Source: Modestobacter sp. VKM Ac-2977
Lineage (GTDB): Bacteria > Actinomycetota > Actinomycetes > Mycobacteriales > Geodermatophilaceae
Reading direction: 5' to 3'
Assembly (NCBI RefSeq): GCF_026968045.1
Contig: NZ_JAPVBQ010000001.1
Coordinates: 571,238-635,237, forward strand
DNA length: 64,000 nucleotides
Shown here: one piece after another, positions 1 through 10,739 of the stretch
Position numbering within the stretch: the first letter of the stretch is position 1
How the letters are laid out: every line of letters starts with the position of its first letter
The notes under the pieces: model-generated
Told to the model about the DNA's origin: nothing
What the model saw: the letters and a program-made list of their open reading frames with translations, nothing else
Database searches by the model: none
Program-made: the position numbers and the translations under genes

Positions 1-422
1 GGGGAGGTGCTGCCCTGCTGGTAGCTCTGCCGGGCGAACGCGGCGATGGCCGTGCGGGCGGTCGCCAGTTCGGCGGCGGCGGCGTCTGCGGTGGCCGCGG
101 CGGCGTCGGCGGCGGCCTGGGCGACCTCGTACTCGGCCTGCTCTGCCTGGAAGGTGTCCAGCGCGATCGCCGACCGGGCCCGGGCGGCGTCCACCTCGGC
201 CTGGGCGGTGGCGAGCTCGGCAGACAGGGCGCCGACCTGCTGTGCGGCGGTGTCCTGCTGCTGCCGGGCAGCGCCGATCTGCTCGTCGGAGGGGTTGGTC
301 GGGGTCGCTCCGGCGGTGCCGGGAGCCGCCACCAGGCAGAGGGCCGCCACGACGACCACCCCGGCCATGCGGCGCACCGGACGCTGGCCGGTCCGTCGCT
401 GGGTCGTTGCCTCGGTGCCCAT
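1..422 (-). CDS. secreted coiled-coil protein, N-terminal part of an NlpC/P60-type (RipA-like) hydrolase (partial)
   Basis: The gene runs off the left edge; only about the first 140 codons are visible. The product opens with basic residues (TGQRPVRR), then a hydrophobic segment and an Ala-rich cleavage-like stretch (APGTAGA), so it is probably exported. From about residue 50 it is an Ala/Gln/Glu-rich heptad coiled coil, closing at the edge with AFARQSYQQG. Signal, coiled coil and an FAR-SYQ-G linker are what actinobacterial RipA-type peptidoglycan endopeptidases show before their catalytic NlpC domain. That domain lies outside the window, so activity is inferred. The ATG follows a GGAGGG/GAGGAC purine tract. 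A Wzt-like or other coiled-coil secreted protein remains possible. Confidence 0.7.
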   Translation of the reverse strand, partial: MGTEATTQRRTGQRPVRRMAGVVVVAALCLVAAPGTAGATPTNPSDEQIGAARQQQDTAAQQVGALSAELATAQAEVDAARARSAIALDTFQAEQAEYEVAQAAADAAAATADAAAAELATARTAIAAFARQSYQQGSTS

Positions 423-518
423 GTCCTCGTGTCCCTCCACTGCCCTCGTTCACCCGATCAGGTGACCTGACAGAGAGGTCGGACGTTCCGGCACGCTCCT
501 TGAGCCTCTCGACACCAT

Positions 519-537
519 GAGTTGTAGAAAGCAACTC
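519..537. promoter_or_regulatory. 19-bp inverted repeat, candidate operator
   Basis: GAGTTG-N7-CAACTC is a perfect 6-bp inverted repeat with a 7-bp AT-richer spacer, in the 170-bp gap between the leftward secreted-protein gene and the rightward 65-residue orphan. Its position between divergent starts fits a transcription-factor site for either gene. No regulator family can be assigned from the sequence. Confidence 0.35.
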
Positions 538-592
538 GCGGCCTGGGCCTGGTCACTCGGGGCACGGGCAGCGCAGGGGAGACCATGGGGGC

Positions 593-790
593 ATGAACGT
601 CTTCACCGACTACGCCGAGACGCACTGGGTCCCGATCAACGGCGACATGGTGACCGTGCAGACCATCGACACCGCGGGGAAGCGGGAGACGCACGTGCTC
701 TCGGTGCCGGACGCGCTGGCCCAGTTCAAGGTCAAGTACCCGTTCGTGGACGACGCCCAGGCCGCCGCGCTCTTCGCCCAGGGCGGCTGA
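593..790 (+). CDS. small hypothetical protein (65 aa)
   Basis: A 65-residue acidic, soluble protein with no signal peptide or membrane segment. The ATG follows a GGGGAGACC purine tract at suitable spacing and the frame has the usual G/C third positions. It begins NVFTDYAETHWVPIN and has a hydrophilic middle rich in Thr/Val followed by an Ala/Gln helix. I do not recognise a family. It stands alone: divergent from the secreted coiled-coil gene and 59 bp before the SGNH hydrolase, which may be cotranscribed. Confidence 0.6.
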   Translation: MNVFTDYAETHWVPINGDMVTVQTIDTAGKRETHVLSVPDALAQFKVKYPFVDDAQAAALFAQGG

Positions 791-849
791 GCCGCCGCAG
801 CGAGGTCCGGATCACGGCACACCGGGCGGCATCAGGGCGTTGACCGGGT

Positions 850-1458
850 GTGACGCTCCGCTTCCTCGTCCTCGGCGACTCCCTCGCGTTCGGCACCGGC
901 GCCGCGACGGCGCGGGACACCCTCGGCGCACGACTGACCCGTTCGCTGCAGGAGGCCGGGCACGACGTCGACCCGCAGGTGGTCGCGGTGCCCGGTGCCA
1001 CCTCGCTCGACCTCGCCGCCCAGGTCCGCCGGGTGACCGGGTCCGTCGACGTCGCGTTGATCGTGGTCGGCGCCAACGACCTGACCCGGCAGGTGTCACC
1101 GGTCCGGGCGGCCGAGGCGCTGGGCGCGGCCGTCCAGGACCTCCGGAGGACCGGCGCGGCGGTGCTGGTCGTCCCCACGCCCGACCTGTCGTCGGTGGCC
1201 TGGGTGCCGCCGGCCCTGCGGCCGGTCGTCGCGGGCATCTGCGACCTGCTGCGCAACCGGCAGACCGTCGCCGCGGAGCGGGCCGGTGCCGTCGTCGCCC
1301 CGGTCGCCCCGGAGCTGGCCCGGCGGTTCGCCGCCGACCCCTCGCTGTTCTCCGCCGACCGCTTCCACCCGTCCTCGGCCGGCTACGCGCTGGTCGCCGA
1401 GGCCCTCGCCCCGCCCCTGCTCCGCCTGGTCGACGAGCGCACCGACGCGGCGGCCTGA
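850..1458 (+). CDS. SGNH/GDSL-family hydrolase
   Basis: A 202-residue cytosolic SGNH esterase/lipase-type hydrolase. Block I is LGDSLAFG near residue 8 (catalytic Ser), the oxyanion Gly is in the VPGATS region, block III is VGANDLT (Asn), and block V is DRFHPSSAGY near the C-terminus (catalytic Asp and His). All four consensus blocks are present and the length is normal for single-domain members. No signal peptide is seen, so the substrate is probably intracellular; its identity cannot be told. The GTG start places the conserved FLVLGDS strand at the N-terminus. It converges on the DCC-family gene, with the two stops one base apart. Confidence 0.85.
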   Translation: MTLRFLVLGDSLAFGTGAATARDTLGARLTRSLQEAGHDVDPQVVAVPGATSLDLAAQVRRVTGSVDVALIVVGANDLTRQVSPVRAAEALGAAVQDLRRTGAAVLVVPTPDLSSVAWVPPALRPVVAGICDLLRNRQTVAAERAGAVVAPVAPELARRFAADPSLFSADRFHPSSAGYALVAEALAPPLLRLVDERTDAAA

Positions 1459-1459
1459 C

Positions 1460-1849
1460 TCAGCCGGCGTCCGGCGGGGGCACCCGGCAGGCCGCCGTCC
1501 CGCCGGGGAGCCTGTGCCGATTGGCCGCCACCAGCCGGTAGGCGATCGGGGCGACCCACCGCACCGGCGGCACGGAGAGGACGACGCCGGGCACCGACCA
1601 CGGCAGACCCGCCGCCCGCAGGGCCTGCGCGACCGCCGGTGCACCACCGGCCACCGCGCCGTCCCGGTCGAACCACAGCACCTCCGTCTGCGCCCGTGCG
1701 GCGCTCACCCCGGCCGCCGCCAGGTCGGTGTACTGCCACGGGACCACCTGCACGTCGGCCGGCAGCAGCCGCCGGGCGACGTCGGCGCAGCGGGTGCAGA
1801 AGGCGCAGTCGCCGTCGAAGACGAGCGCAGGTCCGGTCACAGGGGTCAT
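1460..1849 (-). CDS. thiol-disulfide oxidoreductase DCC-family protein (DUF393)
   Basis: A 129-residue thioredoxin-fold-like protein of the DCC/DUF393 family. The diagnostic N-terminal motif is FDGDCAFCTRC (Asp-x-Cys-x2-Cys), followed by WQYTDLAAAG and the family's C-terminal RLVAANRHRL segment. Members are thought to act in thiol redox reactions, but substrates are unknown. The ATG chosen lies eight residues before the motif, as in the family; longer upstream frames would read into the terminator and sdhB. It lies downstream of sdhB but is separated from it by a strong hairpin, so it is probably transcribed separately. Confidence 0.85.
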   Translation of the reverse strand: MTPVTGPALVFDGDCAFCTRCADVARRLLPADVQVVPWQYTDLAAAGVSAARAQTEVLWFDRDGAVAGGAPAVAQALRAAGLPWSVPGVVLSVPPVRWVAPIAYRLVAANRHRLPGGTAACRVPPPDAG

Positions 1850-1878
1850 CGTGCGTCTCCACATCGACTCGCAGGACG

Positions 1879-1919
1879 CCGAACGGGCCGGCACCCCAGT
1901 GGGGTACCGGCCCGTTCGG
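1879..1919. terminator. strong hairpin between sdhB and the DCC gene
   Basis: A 13-bp perfect stem (CCGAACGGGCCGG paired with its complement) is extended, after one mismatch, by an ACCCC/GGGGT stem with an AGT loop. It lies just after the sdhB stop and upstream of the DCC start, without a U-tract, as is usual in such GC-rich genomes. It most likely ends the sdhCAB transcript. Confidence 0.75.
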
Positions 1920-1932
1920 TTGCGTCCTTCGT

Positions 1933-2712
1933 TCAGCTGGTCGGGACGCCGCCGGCCCGCAGCGCGCCGAGCAGGTCGTGGTTCAGCCGGGAGATGGTCT
2001 CCATCGAGATGCCCTTGGGGCACACGGCGGAGCACTCGCCGATGTTGCTGCAGCCACCGAAGTCCTCGGCGTCCTGCTGGGCCACCATCTTCAGCACCCG
2101 GCTGTCCCGCTCGGGCTGGCCCTGCGGCATGAGCCCGAGGTGGGAGACCTTGGCCGCGGTGAACAGCATGGCCGAGCCGTTCGGGCAGGCGGCCACGCAG
2201 GCACCGCACCCGATGCACGTCGCGGCGTCGAAGGCGGCGTCGGAGTTCTTCTTCGGCACCGGGGTGGAGTGCGCCTCGGGAGCCGTGCCGGTGGGGGCGC
2301 TGATGAACCCGCCGGCGGAGATGATCCGGTCGAACGCCGACCGGTCGACCGCGAGGTCCTTGACCACCGGGAAACCGCCGGCGCGCCAGGGCTCGATGTC
2401 CAGCACGTCACCGTCGGAGAACGACCGCATGTGCAGCTGGCACACGGTGGTCTGCTCCGGGCCGTGCGCGATGCCGTTGATCATCAGACCGCAGGAACCG
2501 CAGATGCCCTCGCGGCAGTCGTGGTCGAAGGCCACCGGGTCGTCGCCGTCGAGGATCAGCTTCTCGTTGAGCACGTCGAGCATCTCGAGGAACGACATGT
2601 CGGGCGAGACGTCGGTGACGTGGTAGGTCACCATCTTGCCCTTCTTGGTCCGGTCGCGCTGACGCCAGATGCGCAGCGTCAGGCTCATCGTCCGGGTCTC
2701 TGTGCTGGTCAC
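1933..2712 (-). CDS. sdhB: succinate dehydrogenase iron-sulfur subunit
   Basis: Carries electrons from the flavoprotein to quinone in complex II. The N-terminal ferredoxin-like domain holds the [2Fe-2S] cysteines ([10 protein letters not shown] and a distal VCQ). The C-terminal domain holds [15 protein letters not shown] and [14 protein letters not shown] for the [4Fe-4S] and [3Fe-4S] clusters. It is the short (about 250 aa) SdhB of the non-classical actinobacterial enzyme, like the Sdh1 set of M. tuberculosis. Two starts are possible: an ATG at 2688 (251 aa) with a weak ribosome site, and a GTG at 2712 (259 aa) with GGAG six bases upstream. I chose the GTG; its ribosome site lies inside a duplication of the sdhA end. 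Last gene of sdhCAB. Confidence 0.95.
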   Translation of the reverse strand: MTSTETRTMSLTLRIWRQRDRTKKGKMVTYHVTDVSPDMSFLEMLDVLNEKLILDGDDPVAFDHDCREGICGSCGLMINGIAHGPEQTTVCQLHMRSFSDGDVLDIEPWRAGGFPVVKDLAVDRSAFDRIISAGGFISAPTGTAPEAHSTPVPKKNSDAAFDAATCIGCGACVAACPNGSAMLFTAAKVSHLGLMPQGQPERDSRVLKMVAQQDAEDFGGCSNIGECSAVCPKGISMETISRLNHDLLGALRAGGVPTS

Positions 2713-2731
2713 TTGTAGCTCCGGTGTGCTG

Positions 2732-2746
<15 letters not shown>
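2708..2746. repeat. direct micro-duplication at the sdhA-sdhB junction
   Basis: The 16-bp sequence GTCACTTGTAGCTCCG occurs at 2708-2723 and again at 2731-2746. On the coding strand the second copy is the last codons and stop of sdhA (RSYK-stop); the first is a duplicate just after that stop. The duplicate supplies GGAG and, six bases on, the GTG used as the sdhB start. Confidence 0.85.
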
Positions 2747-4678
<1,932 letters not shown>

Positions 4679-4695
4679 GACGGTGTCCTTCTCTC

Positions 4696-5406
4696 TCAGT
4701 CGATCAAGCCGAAGGCGACGGACAGCGGTACGAGCAGGAAGCCCACGGTGATGACCCCTGCGACGAGGTAGGCGAGGCCGTTGACGGCGCGCTCGCGGCG
4801 CTTGTTCGTCTGGCCGAGGGTCTGCGTGGCGGCGAAGATGCCGTGCCGCAGGTGCAGGCCGAGCAGCACCATCGAGACCACGTAGAAGAGCGTGATCGGG
4901 ATGTTGGAGAAGCTGGCGACCAGACGGTCGTAGGGCGTGGAGTCGTGACCCACCGGGTTCACCGCACCGAGCGTGAGGTCCAGGATGTGCCAGATGATGA
5001 ACAGCGCCAGGATCAGCCCGCCCCAGCGGACGGTGCGCGAGGCGAAGCTCTGCTGCACCCGCTTCTTGGTCACGTAGGGCACCGGGCGCGCGCGCCGGGC
5101 CTGCCGCCACAGCGAGATGGCCGCCCAGAAGTGCAGCACCACCGCGGCGAGCAGCACGAGCCGGATGATCCACAGCGCCGTCTGCGCCGGGAGCGCCGGC
5201 TCCCCGATGGTGCGGATCCACCCGGAGTAGCTGTTGAACGACTCGGGACCCGAGAAGGCCTTCAGGTTGCCCACCATGTGGGCGAGCAAGTAGAGGATCA
5301 TGATGATCCCGCTGACCGCCATGACGGTCTTCTTCACGACCGAGTTGTCGAACCGGCCGGTCTTGGGGGCCCTGCGCTGGGCCGGCTGCGTCGTCACTGT
5401 CGCCAC
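4696..5406 (-). CDS. sdhC: succinate dehydrogenase cytochrome b subunit (single-polypeptide anchor)
   Basis: Membrane anchor of complex II, about 236 aa, with five predicted helices: [19 protein letters not shown], then segments around [38 protein letters not shown] and [13 protein letters not shown]. Histidines in helices 1-4 (AHMVG, LHFW, WHILD, LHLRHG) are placed to ligate two b-type hemes and bind quinone, as in B-type enzymes. I chose the GTG that lies exactly seven bases after a TACCTT -10 element, which implies a leaderless message; another in-frame GTG lies nine bases downstream. First gene of sdhCAB, divergent from the molybdopterin oxidoreductase. Confidence 0.92.
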   Translation of the reverse strand: MATVTTQPAQRRAPKTGRFDNSVVKKTVMAVSGIIMILYLLAHMVGNLKAFSGPESFNSYSGWIRTIGEPALPAQTALWIIRLVLLAAVVLHFWAAISLWRQARRARPVPYVTKKRVQQSFASRTVRWGGLILALFIIWHILDLTLGAVNPVGHDSTPYDRLVASFSNIPITLFYVVSMVLLGLHLRHGIFAATQTLGQTNKRRERAVNGLAYLVAGVITVGFLLVPLSVAFGLID

Positions 5407-5413
5407 AGGGCCA

Positions 5414-5419
5414 AAGGTA
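5414..5419 (-). promoter_or_regulatory. -10 element of a probable leaderless sdhC promoter
   Basis: On the coding strand TACCTT (TANNNT consensus) ends seven bases before the sdhC GTG, the spacing at which actinobacterial transcription starts on the start codon itself. There is no Shine-Dalgarno sequence before that GTG, which agrees with a leaderless transcript. Confidence 0.45.
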
Positions 5420-5600
5420 AGCCCAGTGCCCACATGACACCCAGGTGAACGCACCGTGACACAGCTCATGTAAGGCGACCCTGACCGGTCCCGGGCTCCG
5501 GCCCGGCCCGGAAACGGCGTTGCCACCCAGGGAGACGGCGGCCTCGGGGGTGGAGGAAGATCGTCCTCACCCCAGTCCGGTGCCCCGAGAGGACGACGAC

Positions 5601-6204
<604 letters not shown>

Positions 6205-6212
<8 letters not shown>

Positions 6213-6930
6213 CGGAGGACGCGCGCCGGCCGGGGGATGGCGGACGGCGACGGTCGCCGGGCTGCGTCGGCCGATCGCCCGGGCGGTGGAGCTGCGGCTG
6301 GACGTGCACGACCGCATCGACCACCTGCCCGGCCAGCACTACGTCGTCCGGCTGACCGCCGAGGACGGGTACACCGCGCAGCGTTCGTACTCGGTGGCCT
6401 CGGCGCCGGGTGACCCGCTGGTGGAGCTGTTCGTCGAGCGGCTGGACGACGGCGAGGTCTCCACCTACCTCGCCGACGTCGTAGAGCCCGGTGACGAGCT
6501 GGAGGTCCGCGGCCCGATCGGTGGCTGGTTCGTCTGGGACGGCGTCACCCCGGCACTGCTGGTCGGTGGGGGGAGCGGCGTCGTCCCGCTGGTCGCGATG
6601 GTCCGGCACGCCCGGGCGCTGGGCAGGCTGGACCTGCTCCGGGTGGCGGTCTCCGCCCGCACGCTCGCCGAGCTGCCCTACGCCGACGAGCTGCTCGAGG
6701 CGGGGGCGCTGATCGCGCTCACCCGGGAGGCGCACGGCATCCGCCCGGCGGCCCGGCTGACCGCGATGGACCTGCTCCCGTTGTGGGAGCCCGGGCAGAC
6801 CGCCTTCGTGTGCGGGTCCGCAGGCTTCGCCGAGTCGGCCAGTCAGCTCCTGGTGGGGCTGGGGCTGCCGCCGGAGTCGGTGCGGGTGGAGCGGTTCGGG
6901 CCGTCGGCGCTGGAGCTGCCGAAGCGCTGA
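6205..6930 (+). CDS. ferredoxin-NADP reductase-like flavoprotein
   Basis: A 241-residue FAD/NAD(P)-binding reductase of the FNR fold. FAD binding: RSYSVASAPG near residue 60. Pyridine nucleotide binding: GGGSGVVPLVAM near residue 120. The C-terminal nucleotide-binding motif is VCGSAGFAE. There is no attached [2Fe-2S] ferredoxin domain, so electrons must pass to a separate partner. Its GTG lies inside the end of the molybdopterin oxidoreductase gene (8-bp overlap), so the two are translationally coupled and probably form a two-component oxidoreductase. Transcription ends at the hairpin just downstream. Confidence 0.88.
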
Positions 6931-6933
6931 CCG

Positions 6934-6969
6934 GGGTGCCGGGACGCAGTCGCCTGCGTCCCGGCACCC
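6934..6969. terminator. bidirectional hairpin terminator
   Basis: A perfect 16-bp stem (GGGTGCCGGGACGCAG and its complement) with a TCGC loop sits between the convergent flavin reductase and catalase genes. It can end both transcripts. Confidence 0.85.
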
Positions 6970-6977
6970 GGTGTGGG

Positions 6978-9089
6978 TCAGGCGGCCGGCGGCACCTGCG
7001 AGGCGGTCACCAGCGGCGCCCGCTCCCAGACGCGGTGCTTGCCCATCGCGGCGATCAGGTCACCGGCCAGGGCGCCGGCGCTGTCCGCGGTGAGCACGCC
7101 GGGGCCGTCGACGTCGATGCCGGTGGCGGTCAGCACCTCGGCGCCGTCGCCCCATGCGCCGATCGCCTTGAGCTGGCGGTAGCTCTCCAGCAGCAGGACG
7201 ACGGACTTCACGTCCTTCTCCTTCGGCGCACCGCCGGCGACGACGACCGCGTCGAACTCGATCGACCGCGCGGTCACGAAGGTCCGCTCCACGATCTCGG
7301 TGGCGCCCCCGTCGCTCAGCTCGCCGCCGGTGGGGGCGATCAGCTTGGTCATCGCGCCCTCCGCCTCCAGCGCCTCGCGCAGCGCGGTGACCCCGGCGAT
7401 GTCGGCGCCGGGGCCGGCGACGACGCCGACCAGCCGGCCCTCGATCGGGTAGGACTCCCCGGTCACCTGGGCCAGCGCCGGGCTGGGCGCCAGGTGCTCG
7501 ACCGGCGTCCCCTCCGGTGCCGGCAGGCCGAGGCCCTCGGCCACCGCGCGGCACAGCTCGGTGTCGATCTTCGCCAGCACGCCGAGCGTGCGCTCCTTGA
7601 TCGCCTGCTCGTAGACCTTGCCGAGCTCGAACGTGTACGCCTCCGCGACGTGCTTCTGTTCGTCCGCCGAGAGGCTCGCGTAGAACAGCGCGGCGTGCGA
7701 GAAGTGGTCGTCGAAGGACGCCGGGGCGCCCCGGACGACCTCGCCGGCGACCTTCCGCGGGACGTGCACGTAGGCCGCCTGGCTCGCGTCGGCGAGGGTG
7801 GGGGAGTCGTCGTCCACGCTGTTCGGCTTGTACGCCGCCAGGCCCTCGGGGATCCCGTGCTGGTGGAAGCCGTCCCGGGAGTTGTCGTTGACCGGGGCGT
7901 GCGGGCGGTTGATCGGGATCTGGGTGAAGTTCGGGCCACCGAGCCGGCTCAGCTGGGTGTCCAGGTAGGAGAAGTTGCGGCCCTGCAGCAGCGGGTCGTT
8001 GGTGCCCTCGATGCCGGGCACCAGGTGACCGGTGTGGAAGGCGACCTGCTCGGTCTCGGCGAAGTAGTTCGTCGGGTTGCCGGTCAGCACCAGCTTCCCG
8101 ATCCGCTGCACCGGGCAGAGCTCCTCGGGGACGATCTTGGTGGGGTCGAGCAGGTCGATCCCCTCGAAGGTCTCCTCGTCGGTGTCCGGCATGACCTGGA
8201 CGCCGAGCTCCCACTCCGGGTACGCGCCGGCCTCGATGGCGTCGGCCAGGTCGCGGCGGTGGAAGTCCGGGTCGACGCCGGCGGCGATCTGGGCCTCCTC
8301 CCAGATGAGGGAGTGCACGCCGAGCTTGGGCTTCCAGTGGAACTTGACCAGCGACGTCTCGCCGTCGGCGTTGACCAGCCGGAAGGTGTGGATGCCGAAG
8401 CCCTCCATCGTCCGGTAGGAGCGCGGGATGCCCCGGTCGCTCATGTTCCAGATCGTGTGGTGGGTCGCCTCGGTGTGCAGGGAGACGAAGTCCCAGAACG
8501 TGTCGTGGGCCGACTGGGCCTGCGGGATCTCCCGGTCCGGGTGCGGCTTCCCGGCGTGGATGATGTCGGGGAACTTGATCGCGTCCTGGATGAAGAAGAC
8601 CGGCATGTTGTTGCCGACCAGGTCCCAGGTGCCCTCCTTGGTGTAGAACTTCGTCGCGAAACCGCGGGTGTCGCGCACGGTGTCGGCCGAGCCGCGCGAG
8701 CCCAGGACTGTGGAGAACCGGACGAACACCGGCGTCTCCAGGCCCTCCTCGGCCAGCACCGCGGCCCGGGTGACCCCGGCCGCGTTGCCGTAGGCGGTGA
8801 AGACGCCGTGCGCCCCGGCGCCGCGGGCGTGCACCACGCGCTCCGGGATCCGCTCGTGGTCGAAGTGCATGATCTTCTCGCGGAGGTGGAAGTCCTCCAG
8901 CAGCACCGGCCCGCGGCGTCCCGCCTTCAGCGAGTGGTCGGTGTCCGGGATGCGGACGCCGTTGGGCGTGGTGAGGAACTCGCCGGCCTGGGCCCGGGGG
9001 TCCCGGCCCTTCTCTGGGCCCTCGTAGGCCACGCCGGTGGCGCTCACGGTGGCCGGGGCGGACTGGTCGGGCTGGCGCTTCGGGGGCAT
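6978..9089 (-). CDS. katE: large-subunit (HPII-type) catalase with C-terminal DJ-1/PfpI-like domain
   Basis: Decomposes hydrogen peroxide. At 703 aa it belongs to the large-subunit clade-2 catalases. The distal His lies in RVVHARGAGAHG (about residue 80), the distal Asn in the LVGNNMPVFFIQDA region, and the proximal heme Tyr in NFSYLDTQ. After about residue 560 comes the extra flavodoxin/DJ-1-like domain typical of HPII (RLVGVVAGPGAD, then FDAVVVAGGAP). The chosen ATG has AGGAG seven bases upstream; longer upstream extensions read through the promoter region. Divergent from the FNT channel across 178 bp, where I see no clear OxyR or Fur site. Confidence 0.95.
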   Translation of the reverse strand: MPPKRQPDQSAPATVSATGVAYEGPEKGRDPRAQAGEFLTTPNGVRIPDTDHSLKAGRRGPVLLEDFHLREKIMHFDHERIPERVVHARGAGAHGVFTAYGNAAGVTRAAVLAEEGLETPVFVRFSTVLGSRGSADTVRDTRGFATKFYTKEGTWDLVGNNMPVFFIQDAIKFPDIIHAGKPHPDREIPQAQSAHDTFWDFVSLHTEATHHTIWNMSDRGIPRSYRTMEGFGIHTFRLVNADGETSLVKFHWKPKLGVHSLIWEEAQIAAGVDPDFHRRDLADAIEAGAYPEWELGVQVMPDTDEETFEGIDLLDPTKIVPEELCPVQRIGKLVLTGNPTNYFAETEQVAFHTGHLVPGIEGTNDPLLQGRNFSYLDTQLSRLGGPNFTQIPINRPHAPVNDNSRDGFHQHGIPEGLAAYKPNSVDDDSPTLADASQAAYVHVPRKVAGEVVRGAPASFDDHFSHAALFYASLSADEQKHVAEAYTFELGKVYEQAIKERTLGVLAKIDTELCRAVAEGLGLPAPEGTPVEHLAPSPALAQVTGESYPIEGRLVGVVAGPGADIAGVTALREALEAEGAMTKLIAPTGGELSDGGATEIVERTFVTARSIEFDAVVVAGGAPKEKDVKSVVLLLESYRQLKAIGAWGDGAEVLTATGIDVDGPGVLTADSAGALAGDLIAAMGKHRVWERAPLVTASQVPPAA

Positions 9090-9267
9090 GCGGGAGCTCC
9101 TGTGCTCGGAGAAGGGGTCGGGGTCCGCTACCCGGTCCTCGGCGGTGGAGAAACGGCGTCCGGCGACGTGTGACGTGGTCGGTGTCGGGTGTGGTCGGGT
9201 CGGCAGCGGGTAGGCCCGCGCAGGACCGCGGCGCCCGACTGCCCGGCCGTCGTGGCAGGAGAGCACC

Positions 9268-10137
9268 GTGGGCACCACCCGTGAGGACCTCGGGGAGACC
9301 AACCCCTCGAACGAGGAGTTCGGCGACACCGACGCGGCGCGCGAGGAGCTCGGCGACACCGACGGTGCCACCGAGGACGAGCTGCAGGAGGCCTTCGACG
9401 TCATCGTCAGCGACGGTGCGCAGCGGCTGCACCGCAACTGGCGTGAGGTGCTCACGACCGGCTTCGCCGGCGGGCTCGAGGTCGGCACCGGGGTGCTGCT
9501 GCTGTTCGCCGTCTACGCCGAGACGGGCAGCCACCTGCTGGCCGGGCTGGCCTTCTCGGTCGGCTTCATCGCACTCTTGCTGGCCCGTAGCGAGCTGTTC
9601 ACCGAGGGCTTCCTCGTCCCGGTGACCGCCGTGGCCGCCGGTCGGGCCAGCTTCGCGCAGCTGGGAAAGCTGTGGGGCGGCACCCTGGTGGCCAACCTGC
9701 TGGGCGGCTGGATGTTCATGTGGCTGGTCGTCCGGGCCTTCCCGGACCTGCGGGCCACGGCGATCGAGAGCGCCGTCCACTTCGTGGACTCACCGTTGGA
9801 CCTGCAGTCGGCGTCGCTGGCCTTCCTGGCCGGCATCGCCATCACGCTGATGACCCGGATGCAGCACGGCACCGAGTCCGACCCGGCCAAGATCGTGGCT
9901 GCGGTCGGCGGCGCCTTCGTGCTGGCCGGGCTGCAGCTGTTCCACTCGATCCTGGACTCGCTGATCATCTTCGCCGCGCTGCACGCCGGGGCGCCGTTCG
10001 GCTACGGCGACTGGCTCGCCTGGCTCTGGTACACCGTGCTGCTGAACATGGCCGGTGGCCTGTTCGTGGTCACCCTCCTGCGGCTGGTCCGCAGCAAGGA
10101 CATGATCAAGGAGGAGCGGGCGAAGGCAGGCGCCTAG
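9268..10137 (+). CDS. formate/nitrite transporter (FNT) family channel
   Basis: A 289-residue membrane protein of the FocA/NirC family that moves small monovalent anions such as formate or nitrite. Six hydrophobic segments follow residue 60, including VGTGVLLLFAV, LAFSVGFIALLLARSELFTE, LVANLLGGWMFMWLVV and FHSILDSLIIFAALHAG. It is the actinobacterial type with the RLHRNWREVLTTGF lead-in. Unusually, the first 45 residues are an acidic set of three imperfect repeats around (E/R)E(D/E)(L/F)G(E/D)T(N/D). The GTG has AGGAG upstream. No formate or nitrite enzyme lies nearby, so the substrate is open. It ends one base from the convergent DUF1990 stop. Confidence 0.88.
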   Translation: MGTTREDLGETNPSNEEFGDTDAAREELGDTDGATEDELQEAFDVIVSDGAQRLHRNWREVLTTGFAGGLEVGTGVLLLFAVYAETGSHLLAGLAFSVGFIALLLARSELFTEGFLVPVTAVAAGRASFAQLGKLWGGTLVANLLGGWMFMWLVVRAFPDLRATAIESAVHFVDSPLDLQSASLAFLAGIAITLMTRMQHGTESDPAKIVAAVGGAFVLAGLQLFHSILDSLIIFAALHAGAPFGYGDWLAWLWYTVLLNMAGGLFVVTLLRLVRSKDMIKEERAKAGA

Positions 10138-10138
10138 G

Positions 10139-10687
10139 TCACCCCTGCCGGGCGGCTCGGCGGATCGCCACCACGTAGCGGTCCAGGGCCAGCCGCTGCG
10201 CGCGCCGGCTGACCGGGGCGCCGAGCCGGGCCAGCGGCGTCGCCAGCCGGGAGAACGCCCGCAGCGTGTAGACGACGTCGCCACCGGGCTCCAGCGTGAC
10301 GACGAAGGACTCCTCACCGCTCTCCGGGTGCCCGGGCAGCGTGCCGTAGCCGAACCCGCGTCGCCCGGGCTCGTCGACCGCCCACACCACCCGGCAGGGG
10401 ACGTCCAGCCCCAGCCTGCGCAGCCCCGCGGTCATCAGCACGACCGTGCCCGGGGTGCTGGCCGGCCCGTCGGCCTGGACGCGCAGACCCGCGCCCCGCT
10501 GGGCGGCCCAGCGGAAGACCGCGGCTGCGGCCCGGTCGAACTCCGCCCGGCCGGAGCCGACGACGGCGGACCGCTCGACGTGGTCGTAGCCGGCCGGCAG
10601 GGTCGCCTCCCGGGTGGCCCCGACCTCGGGGTAGGTGAACGGCGCGTCGGCCAGCTGCAGCAGCGTCGTGCGGCGGAGGAGTCCCAC
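10139..10687 (-). CDS. DUF1990 family protein
   Basis: A 182-residue soluble protein matching the DUF1990 family. It has the N-terminal FTYPEVGAT motif, the YDHVERSAVVGSG strand, the RVVWAVDEPGRRGFGYGTLPGHPESGEE core (quoted in pieces: VVWAVDEP, GFGYGTLPGHPE) and the C-terminal YVVAIRRAAR helix. The family is related to START/SRPBCC ligand-binding folds but has no established function. The GTG start gives VGLLRR; 52 bp separate it from the divergent HipA-like gene, so they may share a control region. Confidence 0.8.
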   Translation of the reverse strand: MGLLRRTTLLQLADAPFTYPEVGATREATLPAGYDHVERSAVVGSGRAEFDRAAAAVFRWAAQRGAGLRVQADGPASTPGTVVLMTAGLRRLGLDVPCRVVWAVDEPGRRGFGYGTLPGHPESGEESFVVTLEPGGDVVYTLRAFSRLATPLARLGAPVSRRAQRLALDRYVVAIRRAARQG

Positions 10688-10739
10688 GCCGTCAGTGTCC
10701 CCAGCCGTGCCCCGGCCCGCCGGTAGGGTGCCCAGCACT

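Noticed and set aside
423-592. c-di-AMP (ydaO-type) riboswitch upstream of the leftward NlpC-like gene
   Set aside because: Such genes often carry one, and GGGTGAA is present, but the other conserved blocks of the ydaO fold are not recognisable here.
6783-9173. 796-codon open frame on the plus strand across the catalase gene
   Set aside because: Antisense shadow of katE, low-complexity product, no ribosome site or family.
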